Assembly (NCBI RefSeq): GCF_001422925.1
Contig: NZ_LMNI01000001.1
Location: forward strand, 490,087 to 554,086
Length of the DNA: 64,000 bases
Origin: Microbacterium sp. Leaf288
GTDB taxonomy: Bacteria; Actinomycetota; Actinomycetes; Actinomycetales; Microbacteriaceae
Direction of reading: 5' to 3'
Below the pieces are notes generated by a model that did not search any database, was not told where the DNA came from, and saw only the letters and a program-made list of their open reading frames with translations. Below are positions 42,559-50,573 of this stretch, in pieces. How positions within the stretch are numbered: the stretch's first letter is position 1; each line of letters starts with the position of its first letter. The position numbers and the translations under genes were made by a program.

Positions 42559-43388
42559 CGCCGGCCGCCGCGGGCTCGCGCCGCGTCATCCTCAGCATCC
42601 GGGATGCCGCCCTCCAGCGCGGCGCCCGCGAGCTCTGGGCGGGTCTCGACCTCGATGTGCACGCCGGCGAGCTCGTCGCCGTACTCGGGCCGAGCGGTTC
42701 CGGCAAGACGACGCTGCTGCGCGCGATCCTCGGCCTCGAGCCGCTGTCGAACGGCGAGATCACCGTCGAGGGCGAGCCGGTGGCCCACAAGGGCAGTCGC
42801 AGCATCGGCTACATCCCGCAGGCGCGGCCGCTGCCGCGCGACACGTCGCTGCGGGGCCGCGACCTCGTGACGCTCGGCGTCGACGGCCACCGGTTCGGCT
42901 TCCCGATCCCCCGGCGCGGCGACCGGGCACGCGTCGACGCGCTCATCGACGCGGTCGGCGCCCGTGACTTCGCCGACCGGCCCGTCGGCCTCCTCTCGGG
43001 CGGCGAGCAGCAGCGCCTGCGGGCCGGCCAGGCCCTCGCCGACGACCCGCCGCTCCTCCTGTGCGACGAGCCGCTCACGAGCCTCGACCTCGCCAACCAG
43101 CAGGCCGTCATCGGCCTCATCGACCGGCATCGCCGGGAGAAGGATGCCGCGGTCCTGCTCGTCACGCACGACATCAACCCGCTGCTGGGCAAGGTCGACC
43201 GCATCCTGTACATCGCGAACGGACGGTTCACCCTCGGCACGCCGCAGGAGGTGCTCCGCTCGGACGTGCTGACGGCGCTGTACGGGGCGCACGTCTTCGT
43301 GCTGCGGGCGGGCGACCGCCTCGTGGTGGTCGGTGCGCCCGACGCCGAGGCATCCCATCACCATCACGACCACCCGATGCACGAATGA
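42555..43388 (+). CDS. znuC: Zinc ABC transporter ATP-binding protein
   Basis: A 277-residue ABC ATPase: Walker A GPSGSGKTT, signature LSGGEQQRL, Walker B LLLCDEPLTSLD, switch His in THD. The C-terminus ends in a His-rich tail (SHHHHDHPMHE), which may bind zinc. GTG 42555 overlaps the znuA stop; the permease starts 14 bp after its stop. Confidence 0.93.
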   Translation: MTPAAAGSRRVILSIRDAALQRGARELWAGLDLDVHAGELVAVLGPSGSGKTTLLRAILGLEPLSNGEITVEGEPVAHKGSRSIGYIPQARPLPRDTSLRGRDLVTLGVDGHRFGFPIPRRGDRARVDALIDAVGARDFADRPVGLLSGGEQQRLRAGQALADDPPLLLCDEPLTSLDLANQQAVIGLIDRHRREKDAAVLLVTHDINPLLGKVDRILYIANGRFTLGTPQEVLRSDVLTALYGAHVFVLRAGDRLVVVGAPDAEASHHHHDHPMHE

Positions 43389-43401
43389 ACAGGGCGCACG
43401 C

Positions 43402-44280
43402 ATGAACTGGAACGACATCGCCGACGCGATGTTCGGCGGGCTGCCCTACTACGGCGAGATCCTCGCGCTCGTGTCGAACTCGGTGTGGGCGGGCGCGGTG
43501 CTCGGGCTGGTGGGCGGACTCGTCGGCGTCTTCGTCATGCAGCGCGACATGGCGTTCGCGGTGCACGGCATCAGCGAGCTGTCGTTCGCGGGCGCCGCGG
43601 CGGCGCTGCTCATCGGGTGGGACGTCGTCACCGGGTCGATCGTCGGCTCGCTCATCGCAGCCGCCATCATCGGCGTGCTCGGGGCGAAGGCGCGCGACCG
43701 CAACTCGATCATCGGCGTGCTGATGCCGTTCGGGCTGGGTCTCGGCATCCTGTTCCTCTCGCTCTACGACGGCCGCAGCGCCAACCGGTTCAGCCTGCTC
43801 ACCGGCCAGATCGTGTCGGTGCAGACGGGCCAGCTCGGCTGGCTGATCGGCATCGGGGCGGTCGTGCTGCTCGGGCTGCTGCTCATCTGGCGCCCGCTGC
43901 GGTTCGACTCGCTCGACCCGCAGTCGGCGGCGGCCCGCGGCGTGCCGACCACCGCGGTCTCGCTCGGGTTCATGCTGCTGCTCGGCCTCATCGTGGCCGT
44001 CGCGGTGCACATCATCGGGGCGCTGCTGGTGATGGCCCTCCTGGTCACCCCCGCTGCGGCGGCGATGCGCATCGCGTCGGGCCCGCTGTCGGTGCCGCTG
44101 CTGTCGGCCCTGTTCGGGTTCGTGTCTGCGGTCGGCGGGATCCTGCTCGCGATCATGGGCACCCTCCCGGTGAGCCCGTACATCACCACGATCTCGTTCC
44201 TGATCTACGTCGTCTGCCGCGTCGTCGGCTCCCGCCGCGACCGCGTCACGCGGGCCGCCGTGCCCGAGGTCGCCCGGTGA
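43402..44280 (+). CDS. znuB: Zinc ABC transporter permease
   Basis: A 292-residue permease of the ABC-3 family with eight or nine membrane segments. HGISELSFAGAAAALLIG near residue 55 and the later GALLVMALLVTPAAAAMRIA are conserved landmarks of ZnuB/MntB. The ATG at 43402 begins the protein sequence and AGGG lies upstream. The next gene, zur, has its own leaderless promoter 130 bp later. Confidence 0.93.
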   Translation: MNWNDIADAMFGGLPYYGEILALVSNSVWAGAVLGLVGGLVGVFVMQRDMAFAVHGISELSFAGAAAALLIGWDVVTGSIVGSLIAAAIIGVLGAKARDRNSIIGVLMPFGLGLGILFLSLYDGRSANRFSLLTGQIVSVQTGQLGWLIGIGAVVLLGLLLIWRPLRFDSLDPQSAAARGVPTTAVSLGFMLLLGLIVAVAVHIIGALLVMALLVTPAAAAMRIASGPLSVPLLSALFGFVSAVGGILLAIMGTLPVSPYITTISFLIYVVCRVVGSRRDRVTRAAVPEVAR

Positions 44281-44396
44281 CCGGCGCCGGATTCTGCTCC
44301 CCTGTCACGAAATGCTGCCTGCGGTGGCACGGTGCGACAGGTGAGCATGCGGAGCTCGGTCTGACCGGCGCCCGGGCGACGCACAGGACCCCTCGG

Positions 44397-44402
44397 TAGA
44401 CT
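44397..44402 (+). promoter_or_regulatory. -10 box of a leaderless promoter for zur
   Basis: TAGACT ends seven bases before the ATG at 44410. No ribosome site and no Zur-type box are seen here, so zur may be expressed partly independently of znuACB. Confidence 0.55.
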
Positions 44403-44409
44403 CCCCACC

Positions 44410-44823
44410 ATGGCCCAGCGCAACACGTGGCAGCGCGAACGCGTGCGCGAAGCGCTGTCGGACGCCCGCGGATTCGTCAGCGCGCAGTCACTGCACGCCA
44501 CCCTCCGCGACGAGAACACCGGCATCGGGCTGGCGACCGTGTACCGCGCCCTCGCCGGGCTCGCCGCCCTGGGCGAGGCCGATTCGCTGCAGAGCCCCGA
44601 GGGCGAAGCGCTCTACCGCGCGTGCTCCAGCACCGGCCACCACCACCATCTGATCTGCCGCTCCTGCGGACTGACCGTCGAGATCGAGGCGACGGACGTC
44701 GAGCAGTGGGCCCAGCGCACCGCCGAGCGCCACGGATTCCGCGACGCAGAACACGTCGTCGACATCTTCGGGCTCTGCGCGAACTGCGCGGCCGCCCGGG
44801 ATGCCCAGCGTGACGCGAACTGA
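44410..44823 (+). CDS. zur: Zinc uptake regulator, Fur family
   Basis: A 137-residue Fur-family repressor. N-terminal winged HTH (about 1-75, GLATVYRALAGLAALG), then HHHH (77-80) with C83-x-x-C86 and C123-x-x-C126, which form the structural zinc site. Its place directly behind the zinc transporter and the box before znuA support Zur rather than Fur or PerR. The ATG lacks a ribosome site. The next gene overlaps it by 23 bp. Confidence 0.9.
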   Translation: MAQRNTWQRERVREALSDARGFVSAQSLHATLRDENTGIGLATVYRALAGLAALGEADSLQSPEGEALYRACSSTGHHHHLICRSCGLTVEIEATDVEQWAQRTAERHGFRDAEHVVDIFGLCANCAAARDAQRDAN

Positions 44824-45877
44824 CCCCGGCACGCGGGGGCGCTCTGCCGAGCACCGCCACGGATCTGCATCGGATGCTGCGCCGCAGCCGTCCGCGCAGG
44901 CTCGCACCCTGCTCTGGCTCGGTGTGGGCGTCGCCGTCGTCGCCGGCCTCTTCCTCATCGACTGGCTCGCGCCGGCGCTGTTCCCGGCGTCGCTCCCGAC
45001 CCGCGCCCAGGATGGCCTGACGCTCGCGATCAGCGTGCTCATCGAGTCGCTGCCGTTCGTCGCGCTCGGCGTCGTGCTGTCGATCGTCGTGCAGGTGTGG
45101 GTGCCGCCGGGCGTCATCGAGCGATGGATGCCGCGGCGCGGGTGGGCCAGACGCGCGGTGCTGTCGCTCCTCGGCATGATCGTGCCGGTGTGCGAGTGCG
45201 GCAACGTGCCGTTCGCCCGCGGCCTGCTCATGCGCGGATTCTCGGTGCCCGAGACGCTGACGTTCCTCATCGCCGCGCCGATCGTGAATCCCATCGTCAT
45301 CATCACGACCCACCAGGCGTTCGGTTTCAGCGACGGCATCCTCGTCGCGCGCCTCCTCGGCGGGTACGCGATCGCGAACCTCATCGGATGGCTGTACTCG
45401 CGGCATCCGTCTCCCGACGCCCTGCTGACCGACCGCTTCCGTGACACGTGCGAGCTCGTCGTGCATGAGCCGGGCGGCAAGTGGCGGCGCACGCTCGCGC
45501 AGTTCGTGATCGAGCTGCGCGCGGTGATGCCGGCGCTCGTCATCGGCTCCGCCCTCGCGGGCGCGGTGCAGGTGCTCATCCCGCGTGAGGCGCTGCTCGC
45601 GATCGGCGCGAATCCGGCGCTGTCGATCGTCGCGATGATGGCGCTGGCGATGGTGGTGTCGATCTGCTCCAACGTCGACGCGTTCTTCGCGCTGTCGTTC
45701 GCCTCGACGTTCACGCCCGGCTCGATCGTCGCGTTCCTGCTGGTCGGGCCGCTCGTCGACGTCAAGATGCTCGCGCTGATGCGGACGACCTTCACGTGGC
45801 GCACGCTCGGCGGCATCGTGGTGGTCGTCGTCCTGTCGGCCTTCGCGATCGGGACGGCGGTGAACCTCCTTGCGTAA
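44801..45877 (+). CDS. Permease of the DUF318/YcgR (ArsP_1-like) type
   Basis: A 358-residue protein with eight or so membrane segments. The hallmark VCECGNVPFARGLLMRGF (CxC in the first half) and CSNVDAFFALSFASTF in the second half identify the permease family. In Bacillus the YcgR-YcgQ pair is zinc-responsive. It overlaps zur by 23 bp and the next gene by 8 bp. The solute is unknown; a cobalamin-, metal- or metallophore-linked export role has been proposed for relatives. Confidence 0.85.
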   Translation: MPSVTRTDPGTRGRSAEHRHGSASDAAPQPSAQARTLLWLGVGVAVVAGLFLIDWLAPALFPASLPTRAQDGLTLAISVLIESLPFVALGVVLSIVVQVWVPPGVIERWMPRRGWARRAVLSLLGMIVPVCECGNVPFARGLLMRGFSVPETLTFLIAAPIVNPIVIITTHQAFGFSDGILVARLLGGYAIANLIGWLYSRHPSPDALLTDRFRDTCELVVHEPGGKWRRTLAQFVIELRAVMPALVIGSALAGAVQVLIPREALLAIGANPALSIVAMMALAMVVSICSNVDAFFALSFASTFTPGSIVAFLLVGPLVDVKMLALMRTTFTWRTLGGIVVVVVLSAFAIGTAVNLLA

Positions 45878-46634
45878 GACGGGTTTCGTCGGCACGCGGT
45901 GGCTCGGGGTCGGGCTGGCCGCGGCGCTCGCCGTCTTCACGATCTCGCTCGCGGTGACCGGGCGACTGGGCCTGTACATCAACCCCGACTCGACGTGGTT
46001 CGCGGTGTCGATGTCGGTGTTCGTGCTGATCGGCGCGGTGGCCTCGTTCGCCCTCCCGCTCGGCGCCGAGGCCGACCACGGCCACGACCACGGCGAGGAA
46101 CCGGAGCACGACCACGGCCACCACACCTCGCACCCGCTCGCCGTCGCGGCCACCGTCGCCGGCGGGGTGGCGGCATCCGGGGTCGTGGTGCTCACGCTCG
46201 TGCTGCCTCCGGCCTCGCTCAGCGCCGAGCTCGCGATGTCGCGCGACGTCGGGGCCACGCCGCTGTTCGGCGGGGCCGACACGATCCAGCTCGCCTCGAC
46301 CGGCGACACGGCCTCGTTCGGCGTCGGCGAGTGGGCGACGGTGTTCGCGACCGCCACCAATCCCGACGCGTTCGACGGCGAGACCGTCGAGCTCACCGGC
46401 TTCGTGACGCCGGGTGAGGGCGGCGAATTCGATCTCACGCGTCTGGTCATCACGCACTGCGTCATCGACGCGCAGCCCGCGAGCCTGCCCGTCGTGAGCG
46501 GCGCGAGCGCGCCCGACACCGGGCAGTGGGTCACGATCACCGGCACCGTGCGCTCGTCGTCGGACGGGCAGCTCGTGGTCGCCGCGGCCGCGGTCGAGGA
46601 GATCGACGAGCCCGAGGACCCGTATGAATACTGA
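45870..46634 (+). CDS. TIGR03943/YcgQ-family membrane protein
   Basis: A 254-residue protein with two N-terminal membrane segments, a His-rich loop (HGHDHGEEPEHDHGHH, about 69-86), a third segment and an extracellular C-terminal OB-like domain beginning FDGETVELTGFV. YcgQ-like proteins accompany the DUF318 permease. The His-rich loop suggests metal binding. The start is TTG 45870, which overlaps the permease stop by 8 bp; no better start was found. Confidence 0.85.
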   Translation: MRKTGFVGTRWLGVGLAAALAVFTISLAVTGRLGLYINPDSTWFAVSMSVFVLIGAVASFALPLGAEADHGHDHGEEPEHDHGHHTSHPLAVAATVAGGVAASGVVVLTLVLPPASLSAELAMSRDVGATPLFGGADTIQLASTGDTASFGVGEWATVFATATNPDAFDGETVELTGFVTPGEGGEFDLTRLVITHCVIDAQPASLPVVSGASAPDTGQWVTITGTVRSSSDGQLVVAAAAVEEIDEPEDPYEY

Positions 46635-48045
46635 CGGGTCGTCACGTCGTTCGCGGTCCCGGCGTCGTCGGGGCCGCGCGTTCGTCGGAGCCTTCGCGAT
46701 CGTCGTGGGCGTCCTCGCCGTTCTCGGGCTCGCCGGAGCCGCCGCGAGCGTCGCGCAGGGGCCCCGGGTGACGGACGCGTATGTCGATCCGGAGGCGGCG
46801 GCCGCAGCATCCGGCGCCCGTCTCATCGTGACCACGACGCAGTCGCTCGCCGAGATCGACCCCTCGCAGGTGACGATCACCCCCGAGACGCCGTTCGCCG
46901 TCGACACGTCGGGGCGGAGCGTCGGCGTGCGGTTCACGCTGCCGCTGTGGGACGACACCGAGTACACCGTGACGATCGACGACGTCGCGTCGCTGGGCGG
47001 CGGCCCGACGGCGACGATCACGCAGACCTTCCGGACCCCCGCGGCAGAGGTCTTCCTCATGCAGCGCGGCACGAACTCGGGCGACCTCATCTACCGCACC
47101 GACCTCACCGGGCAGAACGCGGTGCCCGTGTTCCGGCACGCCCACATCGAGGACTTCCGCGCGACATCCCAGCACCTCGTCGTCTCGGTGCGCACCGACG
47201 ACGATCAGGCCGGGCTCATCGTCACCGATCTGGACGGCGAGAACGCGCACGAACTGCCGCTTCCCGGCGACGGGTTCGTGTCGAACCTGCAGACCGCCGA
47301 TCGCGGTGAGCGCATCGGCTACACGTTCTCGGACGCCGAGCTCACCGCCGACTCGGGTCGCGAGAGCCGGCTCTACACCGCGTCGCTGAGCGAACCGGAC
47401 GCCGATCCGACTGCGATCGAGGTCGAGGGCGCCGACCCCCGCGTCGCGGAGTGGCGGTTCGTGCCCGACACCGACAGCATCCTGCTGCTCTCGTTCGACG
47501 GCTCGCTGCTCTTGACGGGCTCGGATGCCTCGGCCGGCGCGCCGACCGCGCTCGGCGACGCGCTGACCATCGAGGGCATCGCCCGTGGTTCGAGCGAGGC
47601 GGTCGTCGACCGGCTCGACCGGGCCACCGTGATCGACCTCACCGACGCGAGCGAGGCCGACCTCGTCGCGCCCGACATCGACCTCGGCGGGACGACGTCG
47701 GTGACGCCCCTCCCCGACGGCTCCACGATCCGCACGGCGGCGGTGCTCGACGCCGACGGCGTGCCGACCGGGCGCACCTCGGTCGCCCACGTGGGCGCCG
47801 ACGGTGCGACGACCATGCTCACCGAGATCGCCGACACGGATGCCGTCATCCAGGTGTGCGTGTCGCCCAGCGCCCGCTACCTCGCGGTGCTCGTGGCGCC
47901 CGACGCCGTGACGAACTCCTACGACACGTACCAGCACCCGCTGCCGAAGCGCCCCGAGACACGCGTCCTCGAGGTCGCCGACGGCGACCCCGTCGTCGGG
48001 CTCAACGGCTCCTCGATCTCGTGGTGCCAGGTGCCGCCCCGCTGA
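46624..48045 (+). CDS. Membrane-anchored exported protein of unknown function in the zinc run
   Basis: A 473-residue protein with a basic N-terminus and one membrane segment (about 18-44), then a long Thr/Asp-rich extracytoplasmic part. Residues about 45-140 look like a beta-sandwich (ITPETPFAVDTSGRSVGVRF); from about 145 strands recur every 40-50 residues (IYRTDLTGQNAVPVF, IVTDLDGENAHELPLP), like a beta-propeller. Only two Cys lie outside the span, near the C-terminus. It overlaps the YcgQ-like gene by 11 bp, so it belongs to the same transcript. No named family recognised. Confidence 0.75.
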   Translation: MNTDGSSRRSRSRRRRGRAFVGAFAIVVGVLAVLGLAGAAASVAQGPRVTDAYVDPEAAAAASGARLIVTTTQSLAEIDPSQVTITPETPFAVDTSGRSVGVRFTLPLWDDTEYTVTIDDVASLGGGPTATITQTFRTPAAEVFLMQRGTNSGDLIYRTDLTGQNAVPVFRHAHIEDFRATSQHLVVSVRTDDDQAGLIVTDLDGENAHELPLPGDGFVSNLQTADRGERIGYTFSDAELTADSGRESRLYTASLSEPDADPTAIEVEGADPRVAEWRFVPDTDSILLLSFDGSLLLTGSDASAGAPTALGDALTIEGIARGSSEAVVDRLDRATVIDLTDASEADLVAPDIDLGGTTSVTPLPDGSTIRTAAVLDADGVPTGRTSVAHVGADGATTMLTEIADTDAVIQVCVSPSARYLAVLVAPDAVTNSYDTYQHPLPKRPETRVLEVADGDPVVGLNGSSISWCQVPPR

Positions 48046-48083
48046 CCCGGCGGACGGACGCGGGGACGCAGCATCCGTGTCAC

Positions 48084-48166
48084 GTCCTCACCTGAGGACG
48101 AGAGCCGAGATGCGGACCGTGCGCACCGGCTCGCTCCGCATCTCGGCGCAGATCCTCAGCTGAGGA
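48084..48166. terminator. Triple palindrome between convergent genes
   Basis: Three structures in a row: GTCCTCA-CC-TGAGGAC (48084-48099), a 13-bp stem GCCGAGATGCGGA (48104-48116) with 48135-48147, and the 14-bp palindrome TCCTCAGCTGAGGA (48153-48166). The outer two share the word TCCTCA/TGAGGA and can also pair with each other. It ends both the zinc run and the MFS gene. Confidence 0.65.
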
Positions 48167-48176
48167 CGCGAGGAGC

Positions 48177-49823
48177 TCAGGAGGGGCGGGCGGATGCTGC
48201 GTCCTCGTCGTCCGTCTCCGTCTTGGGCGCGGCGGGATTGGGCAGCGTGGCCGGCAGGCCGCTCGAGAGCATGAGCCCGAGCACCGTGAGAGCGAACACG
48301 AAGAACAGCGATTGGCGCAGCGACTCGACCTGCGTGTCGGCATAGATCTGAGCGACCTCGGAGGCGGACTCGGGGTCGGCGCCGGCATCCGTCAACAGGT
48401 CCTCGGCCTGCTGCTGCGAGATGATCGGCGCGCCCTTCGAGGCGGTGGCGACGACCTGCTGCTGGATGTCTGACGGGATCGTCGTGCTCTGCTCCACCGC
48501 CGCAGTGAAGCCCGAGGTGAGCAGCAGGATGAACACCGAGCCGACGATCGCCGTGCCGAACGACGAGCCGAGGTTCTGGAACGTTCCCTGGAGGCCACCG
48601 ACTTCCGAGGTGTCGGACTGCGAGACGGCCGACATGTTGACGTTGCCGAGCTGGGAGGCCAGAAGGCCGAAGCCGGCGCCGACCACGAACATGCCGGCGG
48701 CGAACGCCCAGTCGGCGAGCTCGGGCTGCACAGCCAGGAACACGATCAGTACGCCGAGGCCGAGCGTGAGCTGCCCGATCCGGCCGATGTTCTGCGCCGT
48801 GCGCACGGTCGACAGCCGCGACCCGAGGATCGAGAACAGGATGAGCCCGAGAGACAGCGGCAGGATCTTCAGGCCCGTCTGCAGGGCGTCGTAGCCGAGG
48901 ATCGTCTGCAGGTACACGGGCACGACGAAGAACAGCGCGGCGATCGCGAAGTACTGCGCCATGAACATCGTCAGGCCGCTGCGCAGCGCCGTGATGCGCA
49001 GCAGGCTGACTTTCAGCAGCGGCACGTGGCCGCCCCGCTCGAGCTGCTGCTGCCGCTTCACGAAGAGCCACAGCACGACGAGCGACAGCAGGATCAGGTA
49101 CGCGACGGGCGAGATGCCGAGCGGGGCGAACGGCTGGCCGTTGATCACGGGCGGGTCGAGCGGCTGGAACCAGCCCCACGTCTTGGACTGCAGGATGCCG
49201 TAGACCAGCAGCCCCAGGCCGAGCGCCGAGAGCACGACGCTCAGCAGGTCGATCCGCAGCTTGCGGTCGCCCGGCACGTCCTTGATGCGCCCCGACACGA
49301 TGAGCACGACGGTCATGACGACGGCTTCGGCGACGAAGACGTAGCGCCACGATGAGTAGGTCGTGACGAGTCCGCCGATGAGCGGGCCGGCCGCGGCGGC
49401 GCCGCCGGTGACCGCGCCGAGCACGGCGAACGCGACCACGCGCTCGCGGCCGGTGTAGTTGATCGCGGCCAGGGCGGCGATCGCGGGGATCACGAGCACG
49501 GCGCCGAGCCCCTCGACGAGCGACCAGCCGAGCATCAGCACCGTGAGGTTCGGCGCGAGCGCGGTGGTCAGCGAGCCGATGCCGTAGACGACCGACCCGA
49601 TGCGGAAGGCCATGCTGCGGCCCCAGCGGTCGCCGAGCTTGCCGCCCGTGAGCATGAACGCCGCCATCGTCAGCGCATAGAACGTGATGGCGGCCTGCAT
49701 GCCCGAGATGTCGGTGCCGAGGTCCTCCGCGACGGTCGAGATCGAGACGTTCATGACCGTGCTGTCGAGCACCATGATGAACTGCGAGACGCTCAGCAGG
49801 ATGAGTACGAACCACTTCCCCAT
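48177..49823 (-). CDS. DHA2-family (EmrB/QacA) MFS drug exporter
   Basis: A 548-residue, 14-span proton antiporter. VLDSTVMNVSISTVAEDL in span 1 and GGKLGDRWGRS in the 2-3 loop are the DHA2 landmarks; motif C is seen as GPLIGGLV near 150. The C-terminus is acidic and cytoplasmic. The ATG at 49823 was preferred to longer frames upstream; TACTGT lies 6 nt before it, so the transcript may be leaderless. Divergent from the glycosylase gene. The substrate is unknown. Confidence 0.9.
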   Translation of the reverse strand: MGKWFVLILLSVSQFIMVLDSTVMNVSISTVAEDLGTDISGMQAAITFYALTMAAFMLTGGKLGDRWGRSMAFRIGSVVYGIGSLTTALAPNLTVLMLGWSLVEGLGAVLVIPAIAALAAINYTGRERVVAFAVLGAVTGGAAAAGPLIGGLVTTYSSWRYVFVAEAVVMTVVLIVSGRIKDVPGDRKLRIDLLSVVLSALGLGLLVYGILQSKTWGWFQPLDPPVINGQPFAPLGISPVAYLILLSLVVLWLFVKRQQQLERGGHVPLLKVSLLRITALRSGLTMFMAQYFAIAALFFVVPVYLQTILGYDALQTGLKILPLSLGLILFSILGSRLSTVRTAQNIGRIGQLTLGLGVLIVFLAVQPELADWAFAAGMFVVGAGFGLLASQLGNVNMSAVSQSDTSEVGGLQGTFQNLGSSFGTAIVGSVFILLLTSGFTAAVEQSTTIPSDIQQQVVATASKGAPIISQQQAEDLLTDAGADPESASEVAQIYADTQVESLRQSLFFVFALTVLGLMLSSGLPATLPNPAAPKTETDDEDAASARPS

Positions 49824-49829
49824 GCGCGA

Positions 49830-49889
49830 ACAGTATCGGCGGCGGTGCGTCGCCGGGCTGATCGCGGCCACGACGCGCGGACGTAGACT
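49830..49889. promoter_or_regulatory. Two divergent leaderless promoters
   Basis: On the - strand TACTGT (49830-49835) ends 6 nt before the MFS start. On the + strand TAGACT (49884-49889) ends 6 nt before the glycosylase ATG at 49896. The whole divergent region is only 72 bp and has no ribosome site on either side. Confidence 0.5.
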
Positions 49890-49895
49890 CGGCCC

Positions 49896-50573
49896 ATGGC
49901 GCGGGACCTGTGGCGTGCGGCGACCCGCGCGGACCTGCAGGGTCTTCCCGCCGACGTCGCGCCGCGCCTGCTCGGCGCCCGCCTCACGACCGTGGTCGAC
50001 GGCGAGACGGTGGCGGTGCGCCTCACCGAGGTCGAGGCCTACCACGGGCGCGGCACCGGACCGGTGCCCGATCCGGGCTCGCACGCGCGCATGGGGCAGA
50101 CCGCCCGCAACGCCACGATGTGGGGCGAACCCGGGCATCTGTACGTGTACCTCAGTCACGGCATCCACTCGTGCGTGAACGTCGTGTGCGGTCCCGAGGG
50201 GGTCGCCGGCGGTGTGCTGCTGCGGGCGGGCCAGGTGATCGAGGGGACGGATGCTGCGACCCGCCGCCGACCGGCGGCCCGCACTCCGCGCGACCTGGCG
50301 CGCGGACCGGGCCGGTTCGGCGACGCGGTGGGGCTGCGGCATCCGCTGCACGACGGCATCGACGCGATCACCGGTGCGCCGCTCCACGGCGCAGTGGCAC
50401 GGCTGGAGCTGCTCGCCGACCCGCTCGCCGAGGTGGCGTCGGGCCCGCGCGTCGGCGTCGCGGGCGTTGCCGGCACCGCCGTGTTCCCGTGGCGATACTG
50501 GATCCCCGGCGAGCCGACCGTGTCGCCGTTCCGCTGGGGGCGCGGCGCGCGCGAGGTCAGCGAAGCGACGTGA
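49896..50573 (+). CDS. 3-methyladenine DNA glycosylase (AAG/MPG type)
   Basis: A 225-residue glycosylase of the AAG fold: APRLLGARL, LTEVEAYHGRGTGP (catalytic Glu), MWGEPGHLYVYLSHGIHSCVNVV with the intercalating Tyr and base-binding His, and LARGPGRFGDAVGL. It excises alkylated purines. The end overlaps the end of the giant membrane-protein gene by 17 bp, tail to tail. Confidence 0.93.
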   Translation: MARDLWRAATRADLQGLPADVAPRLLGARLTTVVDGETVAVRLTEVEAYHGRGTGPVPDPGSHARMGQTARNATMWGEPGHLYVYLSHGIHSCVNVVCGPEGVAGGVLLRAGQVIEGTDAATRRRPAARTPRDLARGPGRFGDAVGLRHPLHDGIDAITGAPLHGAVARLELLADPLAEVASGPRVGVAGVAGTAVFPWRYWIPGEPTVSPFRWGRGAREVSEAT

